NCBI RefSeq assembly: GCF_030812475.1
Contig: NZ_JAUSSR010000003.1
Coordinates: 124,001-188,000 of the forward strand
DNA length: 64,000 nt
From: Pseudomonas lini
GTDB taxonomy: Bacteria; Pseudomonadota; Gammaproteobacteria; Pseudomonadales; Pseudomonadaceae
Direction: 5' to 3'
Shown: positions 38,326 to 48,421 of the stretch, piece after piece
Layout of the letters: each line of letters starts with the position of its first letter
How positions within the stretch are numbered: the first letter of the stretch is position 1
Position numbers and translations under genes: made by a program
Notes under the pieces: model-generated
What the model saw: the letters and a program-made list of their open reading frames with translations, nothing else
What the model was told of the DNA's origin: nothing
The model's database searches: none

Positions 38326-38346
38326 GGCCGTCAGCTCACCGAAGAT

Positions 38347-39168
38347 TCAGGGCTGAAATGCACCAATGAAGATCGCCGGATCCACCCGCGCATCATTCAG
38401 GCTGACATTCCAGTGCATATGCGGCCCGGTCGCCCGCCCGGTGGCCCCGACTTTCCCGACCACCCCACCGCGGGCCAGCTGCTGCCCAACCTTCACATCA
38501 ATCTTCGACATATGGCAGAACATGCTGATAAAGCCCTGCCCATGATCGACAAACACCGTGCTGCCATTAAAGAAGTAGTTGCCGACCAGAATCACCTTGC
38601 CCGCCGCCGGGGTCTTGATCGGTGTACCTGCCGGCACCGCGAAATCCAGGCCCGCATGGGGGTTGCGCTCTTCACCATTAAAGAACCGCCGCACGCCAAA
38701 CTTGCTCGACAACGGCCCGTTGACCGGTTTGTCCAGCAACAGGTTGCTCGGGGTATTCGGACTGAAACTGCGATAGGCCTGGATCTGCTCGGCTAGCTCG
38801 CCCTCGATGCGCTTGAGATTCTCCGGGTCCGGATTGACCTGCTGCTTGTTCTTCAGGGTTATCCGCTGTTCCGGGTATTTCTTGCTGCCAACGGTGAAAT
38901 TCAAACTACGGACGCCACTGCTGACTTGCTGCGTGCCCGGTTTGACCGTTAATGGCACGCCGACAATCGCCAGCCAATTGTTCTGTTCCTTGATCACCAA
39001 CACCGGTTTGCCCTGATAGCTGGCTTTCGGCGCCGTGGCGGCGGCGCCCAGATCCACGACAGCCACGCCCCCCGGCACTGGTTTGTTCAACAGGCGGGTG
39101 ATGTAACTGTCGGCATGGGCATTGAAGGCCAGGCACAGCAACAGCAGTGGAGCGAGTAAGCGCGGCAT
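38347..39168 (-). CDS. M23 family metallopeptidase (periplasmic)
   Basis: A 273-residue protein with a Sec signal (MPRLLAPLLLLCLAFNAHA). The C-terminal M23/LytM domain (about 155-265) has the zinc-binding sequences NPHAGLDFAVPAGTP (H and D), FVDHGQGFISMFCHMS and TGPHMHWNVSLN, so it looks catalytically competent, as a DD-endopeptidase acting on peptidoglycan. It follows xseA closely on the same strand, as in other Pseudomonas. Confidence 0.9.
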   Translation of the reverse strand: MPRLLAPLLLLCLAFNAHADSYITRLLNKPVPGGVAVVDLGAAATAPKASYQGKPVLVIKEQNNWLAIVGVPLTVKPGTQQVSSGVRSLNFTVGSKKYPEQRITLKNKQQVNPDPENLKRIEGELAEQIQAYRSFSPNTPSNLLLDKPVNGPLSSKFGVRRFFNGEERNPHAGLDFAVPAGTPIKTPAAGKVILVGNYFFNGSTVFVDHGQGFISMFCHMSKIDVKVGQQLARGGVVGKVGATGRATGPHMHWNVSLNDARVDPAIFIGAFQP

Positions 39169-39171
39169 GAA

Positions 39172-40551
39172 TCAATCCAGTAGAGAGAGGGTGACGGGCG
39201 TCAGGTGATTGTCTTCGACCCGCACCTGCAGTTCGCCTTCGCCCAGTCTGGCTTTCAGGCGCTGGCCAGTGTGGGTTTGCGCGGCGGTGCGGATCGCGTT
39301 GCCGCGCTCGTCCAGCAAAATGCTGTAGCCACGGCTGAGGGTTGCCAGCGGGCTGACCACATGCAACGTCTGCATCTGGCTTTGCAGTTGCAGGCGGCGG
39401 CTCTTGAGGCCTTCGCGCATGGCCCGGGGCAGGCGTTCGGCAAAGTTGTCGAGGCGTTGGCGAAGCATCGCCAGCTGCCGACCGGGATGTTGCCCGGCCA
39501 GGCGGGTTTCCAGACGAATAAGGCGTTCACGACGGGTGTTGAGGCTGCGCTCGAAGGCGCGGCGCATGCGCATGTCCAGGTCGTCCAGGCGCTGCGCTTG
39601 CTGACGCAGGCGTTCGCCGGGATGACGCAGTCGGCGGGACATGCCTTCCAGGCGCAGCCGATCACGCATCAAGCGGTCACGGATACGCATCACCAGCCGT
39701 CGATGCAGGCTCTCGACCCGGCGCACCAGGTCGCTGGAGTCCGGCGCCAGCAGTTCGGCGGCGGCGGAGGGCGTCGGGGCGCGCACGTCGGCCACGAAGT
39801 CACTGATCGACACGTCGGTTTCATGGCCGACGGCGCTGACAATCGGTGTCACACAGGCGTCCACGGCCCGCGCCACGGCTTCTTCGTTGAAACACCAGAG
39901 GTCTTCCAGCGAACCGCCGCCACGGGCCAGGATCAGCGCGTCGAAGCCACGGGCATCCGCCAGTTTCAGCGCGCGGACAATCTGCGCGGTGGCTTCGCGA
40001 CCTTGTACGGCGGTGGGGATCAGCGTCAGCTGCACCTGCGGCGCGCGGCGGCGGAACACACTGATGATGTCGCGGATCACAGCGCCTGTGGGCGAACTGA
40101 TGATGCCGATGCGTTGCGGATGCGCCGGCAGCGGCACTTTGCGCTCGGCACTGAACAGGCCTTCGGCGCTGAGCTTTTCCTTCAGCGCATCGAAGGCCAG
40201 GCGCAGGGCGCCATCGCCGGCCGGCTCCACGGTGTCGAGGATCAGTTGATAGTCGCCGCGGCCCTCGAACAGCGAGACCTTGCCGCGCACCTTGACCGCG
40301 AGGCCGTCCTTCAACGCCTGGCGCACCCGTGCCGCGTTCTGCCGGAACAGCGCGCAACGCACCTGGGCGCCGCTGTCCTTGAGGGTGAAATACACATGGC
40401 CGGACGCCGGGCGGGCGAGGTTGGAGATTTCGCCTTCGACCCAGATGTTGCTGAACACGTCTTCGAGCAACACCCGCGCACGGCCGTTGAGCTGGCTGAC
40501 AGTCAGGACTTCCCGGTCCAGGCCGAGTCTTGCAAAGGGATCTTTAATCAT
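39172..40551 (-). CDS. xseA: Exodeoxyribonuclease VII large subunit
   Basis: A 459-residue subunit. The start MIKDPFARLGLDREVLTVSQLN (ATG 40549-40551, minus) is the family N-terminus; a longer frame reaches into the REP. The OB fold with NIWVEGEISNLARPASGHVYFTLKD is followed by the catalytic domain (GIISSPTGAVIRDI, LARGGGSLEDLWCFNEE, SAVGHETDVSISDFVAD) and a long coiled coil rich in Arg (about 290-400). It degrades single-stranded DNA with XseB. Confidence 0.95.
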   Translation of the reverse strand: MIKDPFARLGLDREVLTVSQLNGRARVLLEDVFSNIWVEGEISNLARPASGHVYFTLKDSGAQVRCALFRQNAARVRQALKDGLAVKVRGKVSLFEGRGDYQLILDTVEPAGDGALRLAFDALKEKLSAEGLFSAERKVPLPAHPQRIGIISSPTGAVIRDIISVFRRRAPQVQLTLIPTAVQGREATAQIVRALKLADARGFDALILARGGGSLEDLWCFNEEAVARAVDACVTPIVSAVGHETDVSISDFVADVRAPTPSAAAELLAPDSSDLVRRVESLHRRLVMRIRDRLMRDRLRLEGMSRRLRHPGERLRQQAQRLDDLDMRMRRAFERSLNTRRERLIRLETRLAGQHPGRQLAMLRQRLDNFAERLPRAMREGLKSRRLQLQSQMQTLHVVSPLATLSRGYSILLDERGNAIRTAAQTHTGQRLKARLGEGELQVRVEDNHLTPVTLSLLD

Positions 40552-40606
40552 GGGGCGCAGTTTAAAGGCATTCGGCGAACAATCTCCATGCATCAACAAA
40601 AATCCC

Positions 40607-40685
40607 TATGTAGGAGCGAGGTTGCTCGCGAAGGTGTGTCAGTTGACACTGATCTGGCTGACACACCTTCGCGAGCAAGCCCGCT
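40607..40685. repeat. REPIN interrupted by an IS110-family element
   Basis: A left REP (TGTAGGAGCGAGGTTGCTCG) and an inverted right REP (CCTTCGCGAGCAAGCCCGCT) flank an internal GTGTGTCAG/CTGACACAC stem. The right REP stops at CCGCT (40685); its expected continuation CCCACA reappears at 41863, after the insertion sequence. Confidence 0.88.
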
Positions 40686-40703
40686 TGTATGCTAGGACTT
40701 GAA

Positions 40704-40850
40704 GGGAGGAGGAGGGACAAAGCCCGATTCTGACTGTTGACGCAGTACAGATCCGTGGGAGATTTCGCCCCTCCTCCTTTCACCCAAGCGCCGATAAAGA
40801 ATGCATCTGGCTAGACCGACGATAGGAACAAGCCTGCGCCTCTGGGTGAG
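40704..40850 (+). ncRNA. Candidate bridge RNA of the IS110 element
   Basis: The non-coding left end folds into two stem-loops. Loop 1: stem GGAGGAGGG (40708-40716) with CCCTCCTCC (40769-40777). Its loop holds AAGCCCG (40720-40726), identical to the left target half in the REP, and GTGGGAG (40755-40761), the reverse complement of CTCCCAC, the core plus right half. Loop 2: CACCC..GCGC (40781-40791) with GCGC..GGGTG (40836-40848). It holds AGAAT (40798-40802), identical to the right IS end, and ACAAG (40828-40832), the reverse complement of CTTGT at the left junction. This matches bridge-RNA logic known for IS621. Expression is inferred. Confidence 0.72.
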
Positions 40851-40889
40851 CCCTTCAAGTGCTCAAAACCATATCCCGGAGGAAATCCA

Positions 40890-41837
40890 ATGGCAATGCC
40901 GGTTTCTGTCACAAAGCCGATCGTAGGCGTGGATGTCGCCAAGAATGAACTGGTGATCTATCACGCCGAACTTGACCGGCTAGAAGAGATTCCCAACAAC
41001 AAGGCAGCGATCAAGCAGTGGTTGAAAGCCTTGTCGGGGACAGTCGCGGTAGCCATTGAGTCGACCAACATCTATCACCTGGAGTTCGCCGATCTGGCCT
41101 ATGAGGCCGGCTGCGTGATTTACATGGTGGGTGGCTATGAACTCAGCCATTACCGCAAAGGGGTGAATATCCGCGCCAAAACCGATGCGTTGGATGCCAG
41201 ACTGCTCGCCCGCTATCTGAAAAACGAAGGTGATGATCTTCATCCTTGGACCCCGCCATCACCGTTGTACCGCCGGCTCTTGAGTCTTTTTCGTCGTCGC
41301 GCAGCCTTGGTTCAAGCGCGGGTCGGCTTGGTGCAAAGCTGGGCGAATGAGCCGCTGCTGAAATCTGCTTTCGCCGCGCAAGTGAAAGCCATGCAGCGGC
41401 TTGAAACGCTGGTCGAAAAGACGATTAATGATCATCTGAAAGAAGCCGGTTTGCTCGGTCAGTTGAAGCGTTGCCTGAAAGTTGAAGGCATTGGATTTCT
41501 AACCGGAGCCCGCTTACTCACAGCGTTTCAGCGAGGCGACTTCAGAAACGCAGATGCTTTTATTGCCTTTCTGGGAATGGATTTGAGGGTGTCGAAGTCA
41601 GGGCAAAAAGACGGTCGCCGGAGCTTGACCAAGCGAGGTGACCCGGAAGCTCGCCGGCTTCTGCACAACGCAGCCATGTCGGCCAGCCGTACGCCAGCCT
41701 GGAAAGGCTTTTATGAAGAGCAAAGAGCTCGAGGTTTCAGCACTACTCAGGCGCTGGTGATACTGGCTCGCAAGCTTGCTCGGATAGTATTCGCTCTACT
41801 GAAAGGACAGAGCGAATACCAACCTAAAGCCGGTTGA
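40890..41837 (+). CDS. IS110-family transposase (DEDD recombinase)
   Basis: A 315-residue recombinase. The N-terminal RuvC-like DEDD domain shows GVDVAKNE (D15), AIESTN (E57) and KTDALDAR (D99, D102). The C-terminal transposase_20 domain has VEGIGFLTGARLL, FIAFLGMDLRVSKSGQKDGRRSLTKRG and LLHNAAMSAS with the catalytic serine region. Full length and apparently intact. AGGAGGAAA precedes the ATG. It is related to IS110 members that target REP sequences in Pseudomonas. Confidence 0.95.
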   Translation: MAMPVSVTKPIVGVDVAKNELVIYHAELDRLEEIPNNKAAIKQWLKALSGTVAVAIESTNIYHLEFADLAYEAGCVIYMVGGYELSHYRKGVNIRAKTDALDARLLARYLKNEGDDLHPWTPPSPLYRRLLSLFRRRAALVQARVGLVQSWANEPLLKSAFAAQVKAMQRLETLVEKTINDHLKEAGLLGQLKRCLKVEGIGFLTGARLLTAFQRGDFRNADAFIAFLGMDLRVSKSGQKDGRRSLTKRGDPEARRLLHNAAMSASRTPAWKGFYEEQRARGFSTTQALVILARKLARIVFALLKGQSEYQPKAG

Positions 41838-41907
41838 AGGCTTCCCCTCAACCATAGAATTTCCCACAAGGGGTACAGTCAGGCGCTGAATTCAAGGAAG
41901 ATCTGGA

Positions 41908-42675
41908 ATGCACGTGTTTGAACTGTTGAATCAATGGCCCTTCGGCGTCACCGACTGGCTGGTGATCGGCCTGGGCATCGCCCTGGCCTATATCGTGTTC
42001 GGTATCGCCGGATTCGGTACCGCCCTGGTGGCAGGGCCGATCCTGATCCTGTTCATGCCCCTGTCGAAGATCGTGCCGTTATTGGTGCTGCTGGATTTCG
42101 TCGCTGCGTTTGGCAATCTGCTGCCTTCGCGACGGGATGTGGCCAGGCCCGAGTTACTGCGCTTGTTGCCCTGCATGGCGGTGGGTTGCACCTTGGGGGT
42201 GATTTTCCTGCTGAACCTGCACTCCGATCTGTTGCTGTTGTTGATGGGGCTGTTTATCAGCGCCTATGCCGTTTACAGCCTGTGGGTCAAAACCCGTCCG
42301 ACGCAACTGTCCGCCGCCTGGGCCGTGCCGATGGGCACGGTGGGTGGAATGTTCGGGGCGTTGTTCGGCAGTGGCGGCTTTTTATATGCGATCTATTTGA
42401 ATAGCCGGCTGCCCAAGGACGCAGCGAGGGCGACGCAGAGCGCGCTGATCAGTTGCAGCACCGTGGTGCGTTTGAGCCTGTTTGCCGTCGCAGGTGTGTA
42501 TGCCGAGCTACCCTTGTTGGTACTGGCGCTGTGTTTGTTGCCGGCCATGGCAGTGGGGCTGTGGATCGGTCGGCGGTTGACCATGAGATTGTCTCGCGAG
42601 GCGTTCGTGCGGCTGGTGACCTGGTTGGTGCTGGCCAGCGGGATTGCCTTGATCGGGCGGTATTTGAGCACTTGA
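41908..42675 (+). CDS. TauE/SafE family (TSUP) membrane permease
   Basis: A 255-residue integral membrane protein with about eight hydrophobic helices. The paired motif GIAGFGTALVAGPILILFMPLSKIVPLLVLLD in the first half and GTVGGMFGALFGSGGFLYAIYL in the second half is the duplicated TSUP signature. Family members export sulfite, sulfoacetate or other organic anions; the substrate here cannot be told. Confidence 0.88.
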   Translation: MHVFELLNQWPFGVTDWLVIGLGIALAYIVFGIAGFGTALVAGPILILFMPLSKIVPLLVLLDFVAAFGNLLPSRRDVARPELLRLLPCMAVGCTLGVIFLLNLHSDLLLLLMGLFISAYAVYSLWVKTRPTQLSAAWAVPMGTVGGMFGALFGSGGFLYAIYLNSRLPKDAARATQSALISCSTVVRLSLFAVAGVYAELPLLVLALCLLPAMAVGLWIGRRLTMRLSREAFVRLVTWLVLASGIALIGRYLST

Positions 42676-42708
42676 CCGGATTTCCTCAGGGATTAAGCTG
42701 CCGGCCGT

Positions 42709-42817
42709 CCTGACGCCTTCGCGGGCAAGCCTCGCTCCTACAGGTCTCGTGTCGTTCTCAAATTCATCAAACGACATAAGACCTGTAGGAGCGAGGCTTG
42801 CCCGCGAAGGCGTCAGG
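42709..42817. repeat. REPIN with 37-bp perfect arms and a second inner stem
   Basis: Arms at 42709-42745 and 42781-42817 are perfect inverted copies; inside, TGTCGTT/AACGACA makes a second stem. Nearly the whole 109 bp can form one cruciform. Confidence 0.92.
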
Positions 42818-42861
42818 CAGCGCGCCGCAGAACATCCCATTTGACGCAGCAGGCTTGCACC

Positions 42862-43409
42862 ATGAATTCCCAAAGCATCATCGTCCCGAAAATTTCCACG
42901 CTGCCGGTACACGAACCCCGGGCCCGGGCGGTCGTGCGTTGGCTGGTGCGCAAGAACATCATCAAGGAAGAACTGACCACCTGTGGCCGTACCGGCAACC
43001 GCATGGCCCACGCCATCGCCGATGGTGCCCGCGCCGTGGTGCTGCATCCGCAAGCCCTGCCGTTCGGCGAGCCGGTCAATGGCCTGGAGATCATCACCAA
43101 GCGCTGCATCTATACGCCAGCCAAGGGCTTCCTCGAAGAAGCCGGCTGCGCCGAGTGCCGCAAGGAAGTCGGTGAAGCGTTGTTCGAAAGCCTGGAAGAC
43201 TGGATGCAGGGCGCACCGATAACTTCACCTGCCCCGAGTGCGGGCATGAAGACGACATCAACGGCTTCCTGTTCCTGCAGGAATGCGGCTTTTCCAACCT
43301 GGGGTTCATTTTCAACAATTGGGCCGAGGCCGGGTTCAAGAAGAGCTTTATCGACGAGTTTGCCGATTGGCTCGACCAGCCCGTCAGTTGGGTTAAGGTC
43401 GAGCTGTAG
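42862..43409 (+). pseudogene. Frameshifted zinc-knuckle protein gene
   Basis: The frame from ATG 42862 encodes MNSQSIIVPKISTLPVHEPR and continues sensibly to ...ALFESLEDWMQ (about 43208). After this the original frame turns to low-quality sequence, while the +1 frame resumes with RTDNFTCPECGHEDDINGFL...and ends WVKVEL at a TAG (43407-43409), directly before a REP. A one-base loss near 43206-43212 explains it. Intact homologues in Pseudomonas are about 180 residues and uncharacterised. It may be a real mutation or a sequence error. Confidence 0.8.
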
Positions 43410-43505
43410 GAGCAAGCTCGCTCGCGAAGAACCTCAAGGCTGCGCGTTCAATCAGGTTGGGCGCGTTATCGTTAACGACCTTCGCTGGCAAGCCAGCTCC
43501 TACAG
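43404..43505. repeat. REPIN of two different REP subtypes
   Basis: Left copy CTGTAGGAGCAAGCTCGCTC, right copy GCTGGCAAGCCAGCTCCTACAG in inverted orientation; the two cores differ (GAGC versus TGGC palindromes). Confidence 0.85.
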
Positions 43506-43595
43506 GATCACCGCAAAACCTGGAGCTGGCTTGTCGAATCGTCGCACCGCAGCGAAGCTCTCAAAATCCCCCGTCGATCACCGTATTGATATTAG

Positions 43596-45143
<1,548 letters not shown>

Positions 45144-45168
45144 GGCTTCAAGCAAATCGTTAAGCAAC

Positions 45169-45192
45169 CGGGGCTGTTCTATTCAGCCCCGA
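45169..45192 (+). terminator. Hairpin between guaB and guaA
   Basis: CGGGGCTG/CAGCCCCG around TTCTATT with only a mixed T-rich tail (AGTTGTTTCTG). Probably a partial terminator or mRNA-stability element inside the operon. Confidence 0.5.
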
Positions 45193-45242
45193 GTTGTTTC
45201 TGAATCACGACTGTTTCTGAATAATTAAGACGAGACTGAATC

Positions 45243-46820
45243 ATGGCCCTCGACATTCACGCCCACCGCATCCTGATCCTCGACTTCGGTTCCCAGTACA
45301 CCCAGCTGATCGCCCGCCGGGTGCGTGAAATCGGCGTGTACTGCGAACTGCATCCGTTCGACATGGATGACGAAGCGATTCGCGAATTCGCTCCAAAAGG
45401 CGTCATTCTCGCCGGCGGCCCCGAGTCCGTGCACGTCGCCGACAGCCCGCGCTGCCCGCAAGCGGTGTTCGACCTGGGCGTACCGGTCTTCGGTATCTGC
45501 TACGGCATGCAGACCATGGCTGAACAGCTGGGTGGCAAGGTCGAAGGTTCCGAGCTGCGTGAGTTCGGTTACGCCCGTGTCGACGTGGTCGGCAAGAGCC
45601 GTCTGCTCGACGGCATCGAAGACCACATCGACGCCGACGGCCTGTTCGGCCTCGACGTGTGGATGAGCCACGGTGACAAGGTCACCAAGATGCCGGAAGA
45701 CTTCCACATCCTGGCCAGCACCCCGAGCTGCCCGATTGCCGGCATGTTCAACGATGCCCGCGGCTATTACGGCGTGCAGTTCCACCCGGAAGTGACCCAC
45801 ACCAAGCAGGGCGGTCGCATCCTCTCGCGTTTCATCCTCGACATCTGCGGCTGCGAAGCGCTGTGGACGCCGTCGAAGATCGCTGAAGACGCCATCGCCA
45901 ACATTCGCGCCCAGGTCGGCACCGACAACGTCTTGCTCGGCCTGTCCGGCGGCGTTGACTCCTCGGTGGTTGCCGCGCTGCTGCACAAAGCCATCGGCGA
46001 CCAGCTGACCTGCGTCTTCGTCGACAACGGCCTGCTGCGTCTGCACGAAGGCGAGCAAGTGATGGCCATGTTCGCCGAGAACATGGGCGTCAAGGTGATC
46101 CGCGCCAACGCTGAAGATCAGTTCCTGAACAACCTGGCCGGCGAGTCCGACCCGGAGAAGAAGCGCAAGATCATCGGCCGTACCTTCATCGACGTCTTCG
46201 ATGCCCAGTCCAACAAACTGGACAACATCAAGTACCTCGCCCAAGGCACCATCTACCCGGACGTGATCGAGTCGGCTGGCGCCAAAAGCGGCAAGGCCCA
46301 CGTGATCAAGTCGCACCACAACGTGGGTGGCCTGCCGGAAGAAATGAACCTCAAGCTGGTAGAACCGCTGCGCGAGCTGTTCAAGGACGAAGTCCGTCGT
46401 CTGGGCCTGGAACTCGGCCTGCCGTACGACATGGTCTACCGTCACCCGTTCCCGGGCCCGGGCCTGGGTGTGCGGATCCTCGGTGAAGTGAAGAAGGAAT
46501 ACGCCGACCTGCTGCGTCGCGCCGACCACATCTTCATCGAAGAACTGCGCAAGGCCGACTGGTACCACAAGGTCAGCCAGGCCTTCGTGGTGTTCCAGCC
46601 GGTGAAATCGGTTGGCGTGGTTGGCGATGGCCGTCGTTACGCCTGGGTCGTGGCCCTGCGTGCCGTGGAAACCATCGACTTCATGACCGCGCGTTGGGCT
46701 CACCTGCCTTACGAGCTGCTGGAAACTGTTTCCGGCCGGATCATCAATGAAATCGAAGGCATCTCCCGCGTTACTTATGACGTGTCGAGCAAGCCGCCGG
46801 CGACCATTGAGTGGGAGTGA
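45243..46820 (+). CDS. guaA: GMP synthase (glutamine-hydrolysing)
   Basis: A 525-residue enzyme converting XMP to GMP. The class I amidotransferase domain has [16 protein letters not shown] with the catalytic cysteine and [11 protein letters not shown] with the His/Glu pair. The ATP-pyrophosphatase P-loop is [17 protein letters not shown]. The C-terminal dimerisation domain ends KPPATIEWE, as usual. Confidence 0.98.
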   Translation: MALDIHAHRILILDFGSQYTQLIARRVREIGVYCELHPFDMDDEAIREFAPKGVILAGGPESVHVADSPRCPQAVFDLGVPVFGICYGMQTMAEQLGGKVEGSELREFGYARVDVVGKSRLLDGIEDHIDADGLFGLDVWMSHGDKVTKMPEDFHILASTPSCPIAGMFNDARGYYGVQFHPEVTHTKQGGRILSRFILDICGCEALWTPSKIAEDAIANIRAQVGTDNVLLGLSGGVDSSVVAALLHKAIGDQLTCVFVDNGLLRLHEGEQVMAMFAENMGVKVIRANAEDQFLNNLAGESDPEKKRKIIGRTFIDVFDAQSNKLDNIKYLAQGTIYPDVIESAGAKSGKAHVIKSHHNVGGLPEEMNLKLVEPLRELFKDEVRRLGLELGLPYDMVYRHPFPGPGLGVRILGEVKKEYADLLRRADHIFIEELRKADWYHKVSQAFVVFQPVKSVGVVGDGRRYAWVVALRAVETIDFMTARWAHLPYELLETVSGRIINEIEGISRVTYDVSSKPPATIEWE

Positions 46821-47164
46821 GGTTGATTCGCAACTATTTGATTTTATTGTAAAAATAAGAATAGATAGTGATGTTTACTACGTAATCAATGGCGTTTTCA
46901 ATGGCGCACATCGCACGTCTGTGAGAGAGCTACCTCGATACCATGTCCCGGATAAGGAATGCCGACATGGTATCGAGAACGCTGAAATTCGCTGCAGCCA
47001 TCACCCCGGCACCGGGCACGTTCCAGTCGAGGCAATCACGCCCCGGCACGGCGCGCACCAGGCTGCATCACATTCTCCATGTCCATGAGCGCCCCAGCGT
47101 ACAGGGAACTTCCGCTCTGCAGATGGCTCTATACTGGCCTTCTTATAGATGATTCAGGGATCGA
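46821..47164. other. Intergenic region between guaA and a lipoprotein gene, with a 14-bp inverted repeat
   Basis: A 344-bp gap with no supported gene. CTCGATACCATGTC (46934-46947) and GACATGGTATCGAG (46964-46977) are perfect 14-bp arms with a 16-bp spacer and no T-run. It does not resemble a REP. A short minus-strand frame through it (ending in ...AFLIRDMVSR) may be a gene remnant. Confidence 0.5.
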
Positions 47165-47722
47165 ATGAAAACTTCTTTGGCGTTTCCATTAGCAATCACT
47201 TTCGCTCTTGTCATGGCCGGCTGTAGCAGCCGTCAAGCGGGTGATCTTACTTCAGAACCGGTAGTTCCACTGGCCATGAATGACCATCAAGCCAGCGTGA
47301 CTTTCCGTACCATAGGTGGCGAGGGAGATCGTCCTGTCAGTTACATGTACGGGTATGCCAATACTGGATTTGTGAGCGCGGGTGAGCGGGTTTATGACTC
47401 TGCTTACTTCAAGCGCGTACCGGCTTATCTGAAGAAGATCGCCGGTGGTACTGACAGCATCAGTCAGCTGGTCGAGGCGGACAAAACGGTGTACGTGCAA
47501 GGGGAGGTCAAGGACAAACCGTTTACCTTTAATGGTATTCCCATGCCTACGCCGTTCGACAAGGAGCAGCCTGTTGCGCAGCAATTCACGCCGCAAGCCA
47601 AGAAGAATTACCTGGTTGAAACCGTGATCGCCGACACTTGGGTCATGAACGTGTACGAAGTCTCCGCAACGGGTGAACGCAAAACCATTGGCGCTCCAAA
47701 AAAAGATGCCGGCACAAACTGA
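47165..47722 (+). CDS. Hypothetical lipoprotein
   Basis: A 185-residue protein with a lipoprotein signal: MKTSLAFPLAITFALVMAGC, Cys20 at the lipobox. The mature part has a beta-rich look (QASVTFRTIGGEGDRPVSYMYGYANTGFVSAGE) and a proline-rich middle (FNGIPMPTPFDKEQP). It is probably anchored in the outer membrane. No family recognised. Confidence 0.75.
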   Translation: MKTSLAFPLAITFALVMAGCSSRQAGDLTSEPVVPLAMNDHQASVTFRTIGGEGDRPVSYMYGYANTGFVSAGERVYDSAYFKRVPAYLKKIAGGTDSISQLVEADKTVYVQGEVKDKPFTFNGIPMPTPFDKEQPVAQQFTPQAKKNYLVETVIADTWVMNVYEVSATGERKTIGAPKKDAGTN

Positions 47723-48090
47723 CCGCGCAGGGATCCTGGAGAGGCAAAGGCTGAGTTTGAGGGGGTTTCATCGACGCGCTCGGCGATTTTGTTCACATCA
47801 CGACTGATGAACACCGCTGATGACCCCGCCGCATGATCCCGCGCGGGTGCTCCGGCAACCCGGACGTTAACGATAAACCAAACCCCGGCTCAGGTCGGGG
47901 TTCTGTTTTTTTGGTCAGGCAAACATTCGGCATGAGGCCGGATGACGTGAAAGAAAACATACCTTGGCAATGCCCTGAAAGACATGAGTCATCCCCCATT
48001 CTCAGCCTCGTCTGTACTCTCTTTGGCACCTTCCCAGCCTGTCACGACTGTTGCTGCAGTTCGAATGGCAGGGGTAGATGGTTCTTCATG
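47723..48090. other. Intergenic region upstream of the HicA-like gene
   Basis: Apart from one terminator (47878-47913) this gap of about 370 bp has no supported gene. Open frames on both strands lack ribosome sites and recognisable products. Confidence 0.5.
47878..47913 (+). terminator. Intrinsic terminator
   Basis: AACCCCG/CGGGGTT stem around GCTCAGGT, followed by CTG and seven T. Confidence 0.85.
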
Positions 48091-48106
48091 GTTGTCAGTT
48101 GACAAC
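48091..48106 (+). promoter_or_regulatory. Palindromic candidate operator before the HicA-like/HTH pair
   Basis: GTTGTCA and TGACAAC are seven-base inverted arms separated by two bases, 32 bp before the first start codon. It contains TTGACA, a consensus -35 box. A repressor bound here would block this promoter, as expected for autoregulation by the HTH protein of the pair. Confidence 0.55.
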
Positions 48107-48138
48107 TGTTCGAATTCTGCGGAGACTGGAGGCTATGG

Positions 48139-48417
48139 ATGGCTCGTGCATCTCACCCGAAAAAAGAAATCGAAATGGCCCTGCGTCACGCCGAAGCGCG
48201 AGGCTGGCGAGTAGAAGTCGGCGGTAGTCACGCCTGGGGAAAGATCTACTGCCCTTTCAGGCATGACCTTTGTCGCTGTGGCGAATTCTGCATCACCAGT
48301 GTGTGCAGCACGCCGAGAAACCCTTTCAACCATGCGAGGGCACTGCGGCGGGTGGTCGATAACTGTACGACGCAGCAGGTGATGGACGGGACGTCGGCAC
48401 CTCGACTCAAGGAGTAA
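48139..48417 (+). CDS. HicA-like small protein, possible toxin
   Basis: A 92-residue protein. KKEIEMALRHAEARGWRVEVGGSHAWGKIYCP resembles the HicA/dsRBD-like mRNA interferase core: a helix, then strand 'GWRV...GGSHAWGK' with the conserved Gly-Ser-His. A cysteine-rich segment follows (CPFRHDLCRCGEFCITSVC), which is not part of ordinary HicA and suggests a metal site. GGAGG lies just before the ATG. It overlaps in organisation with the next gene (four-base gap), the classic layout of a toxin-antitoxin pair. Function is inferred. Confidence 0.65.
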   Translation: MARASHPKKEIEMALRHAEARGWRVEVGGSHAWGKIYCPFRHDLCRCGEFCITSVCSTPRNPFNHARALRRVVDNCTTQQVMDGTSAPRLKE

Positions 48418-48421
48418 TTCA

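Larger units (their letters stand above)
40686..41862 (+). mobile_element. IS110-family insertion sequence inside a REP
   Basis: About 1,177 bp. Ends are inferred from the split REP: AAGCCCGCT on the left and CCCACAAGG on the right would join to an intact REP. There are no terminal inverted repeats and no evident target duplication, both typical of IS110. The element has about 200 nt of non-coding left end, the transposase, and a short right end with a GGTTGA/TCAACC hairpin. The boundary T could belong to either side. Confidence 0.85.
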
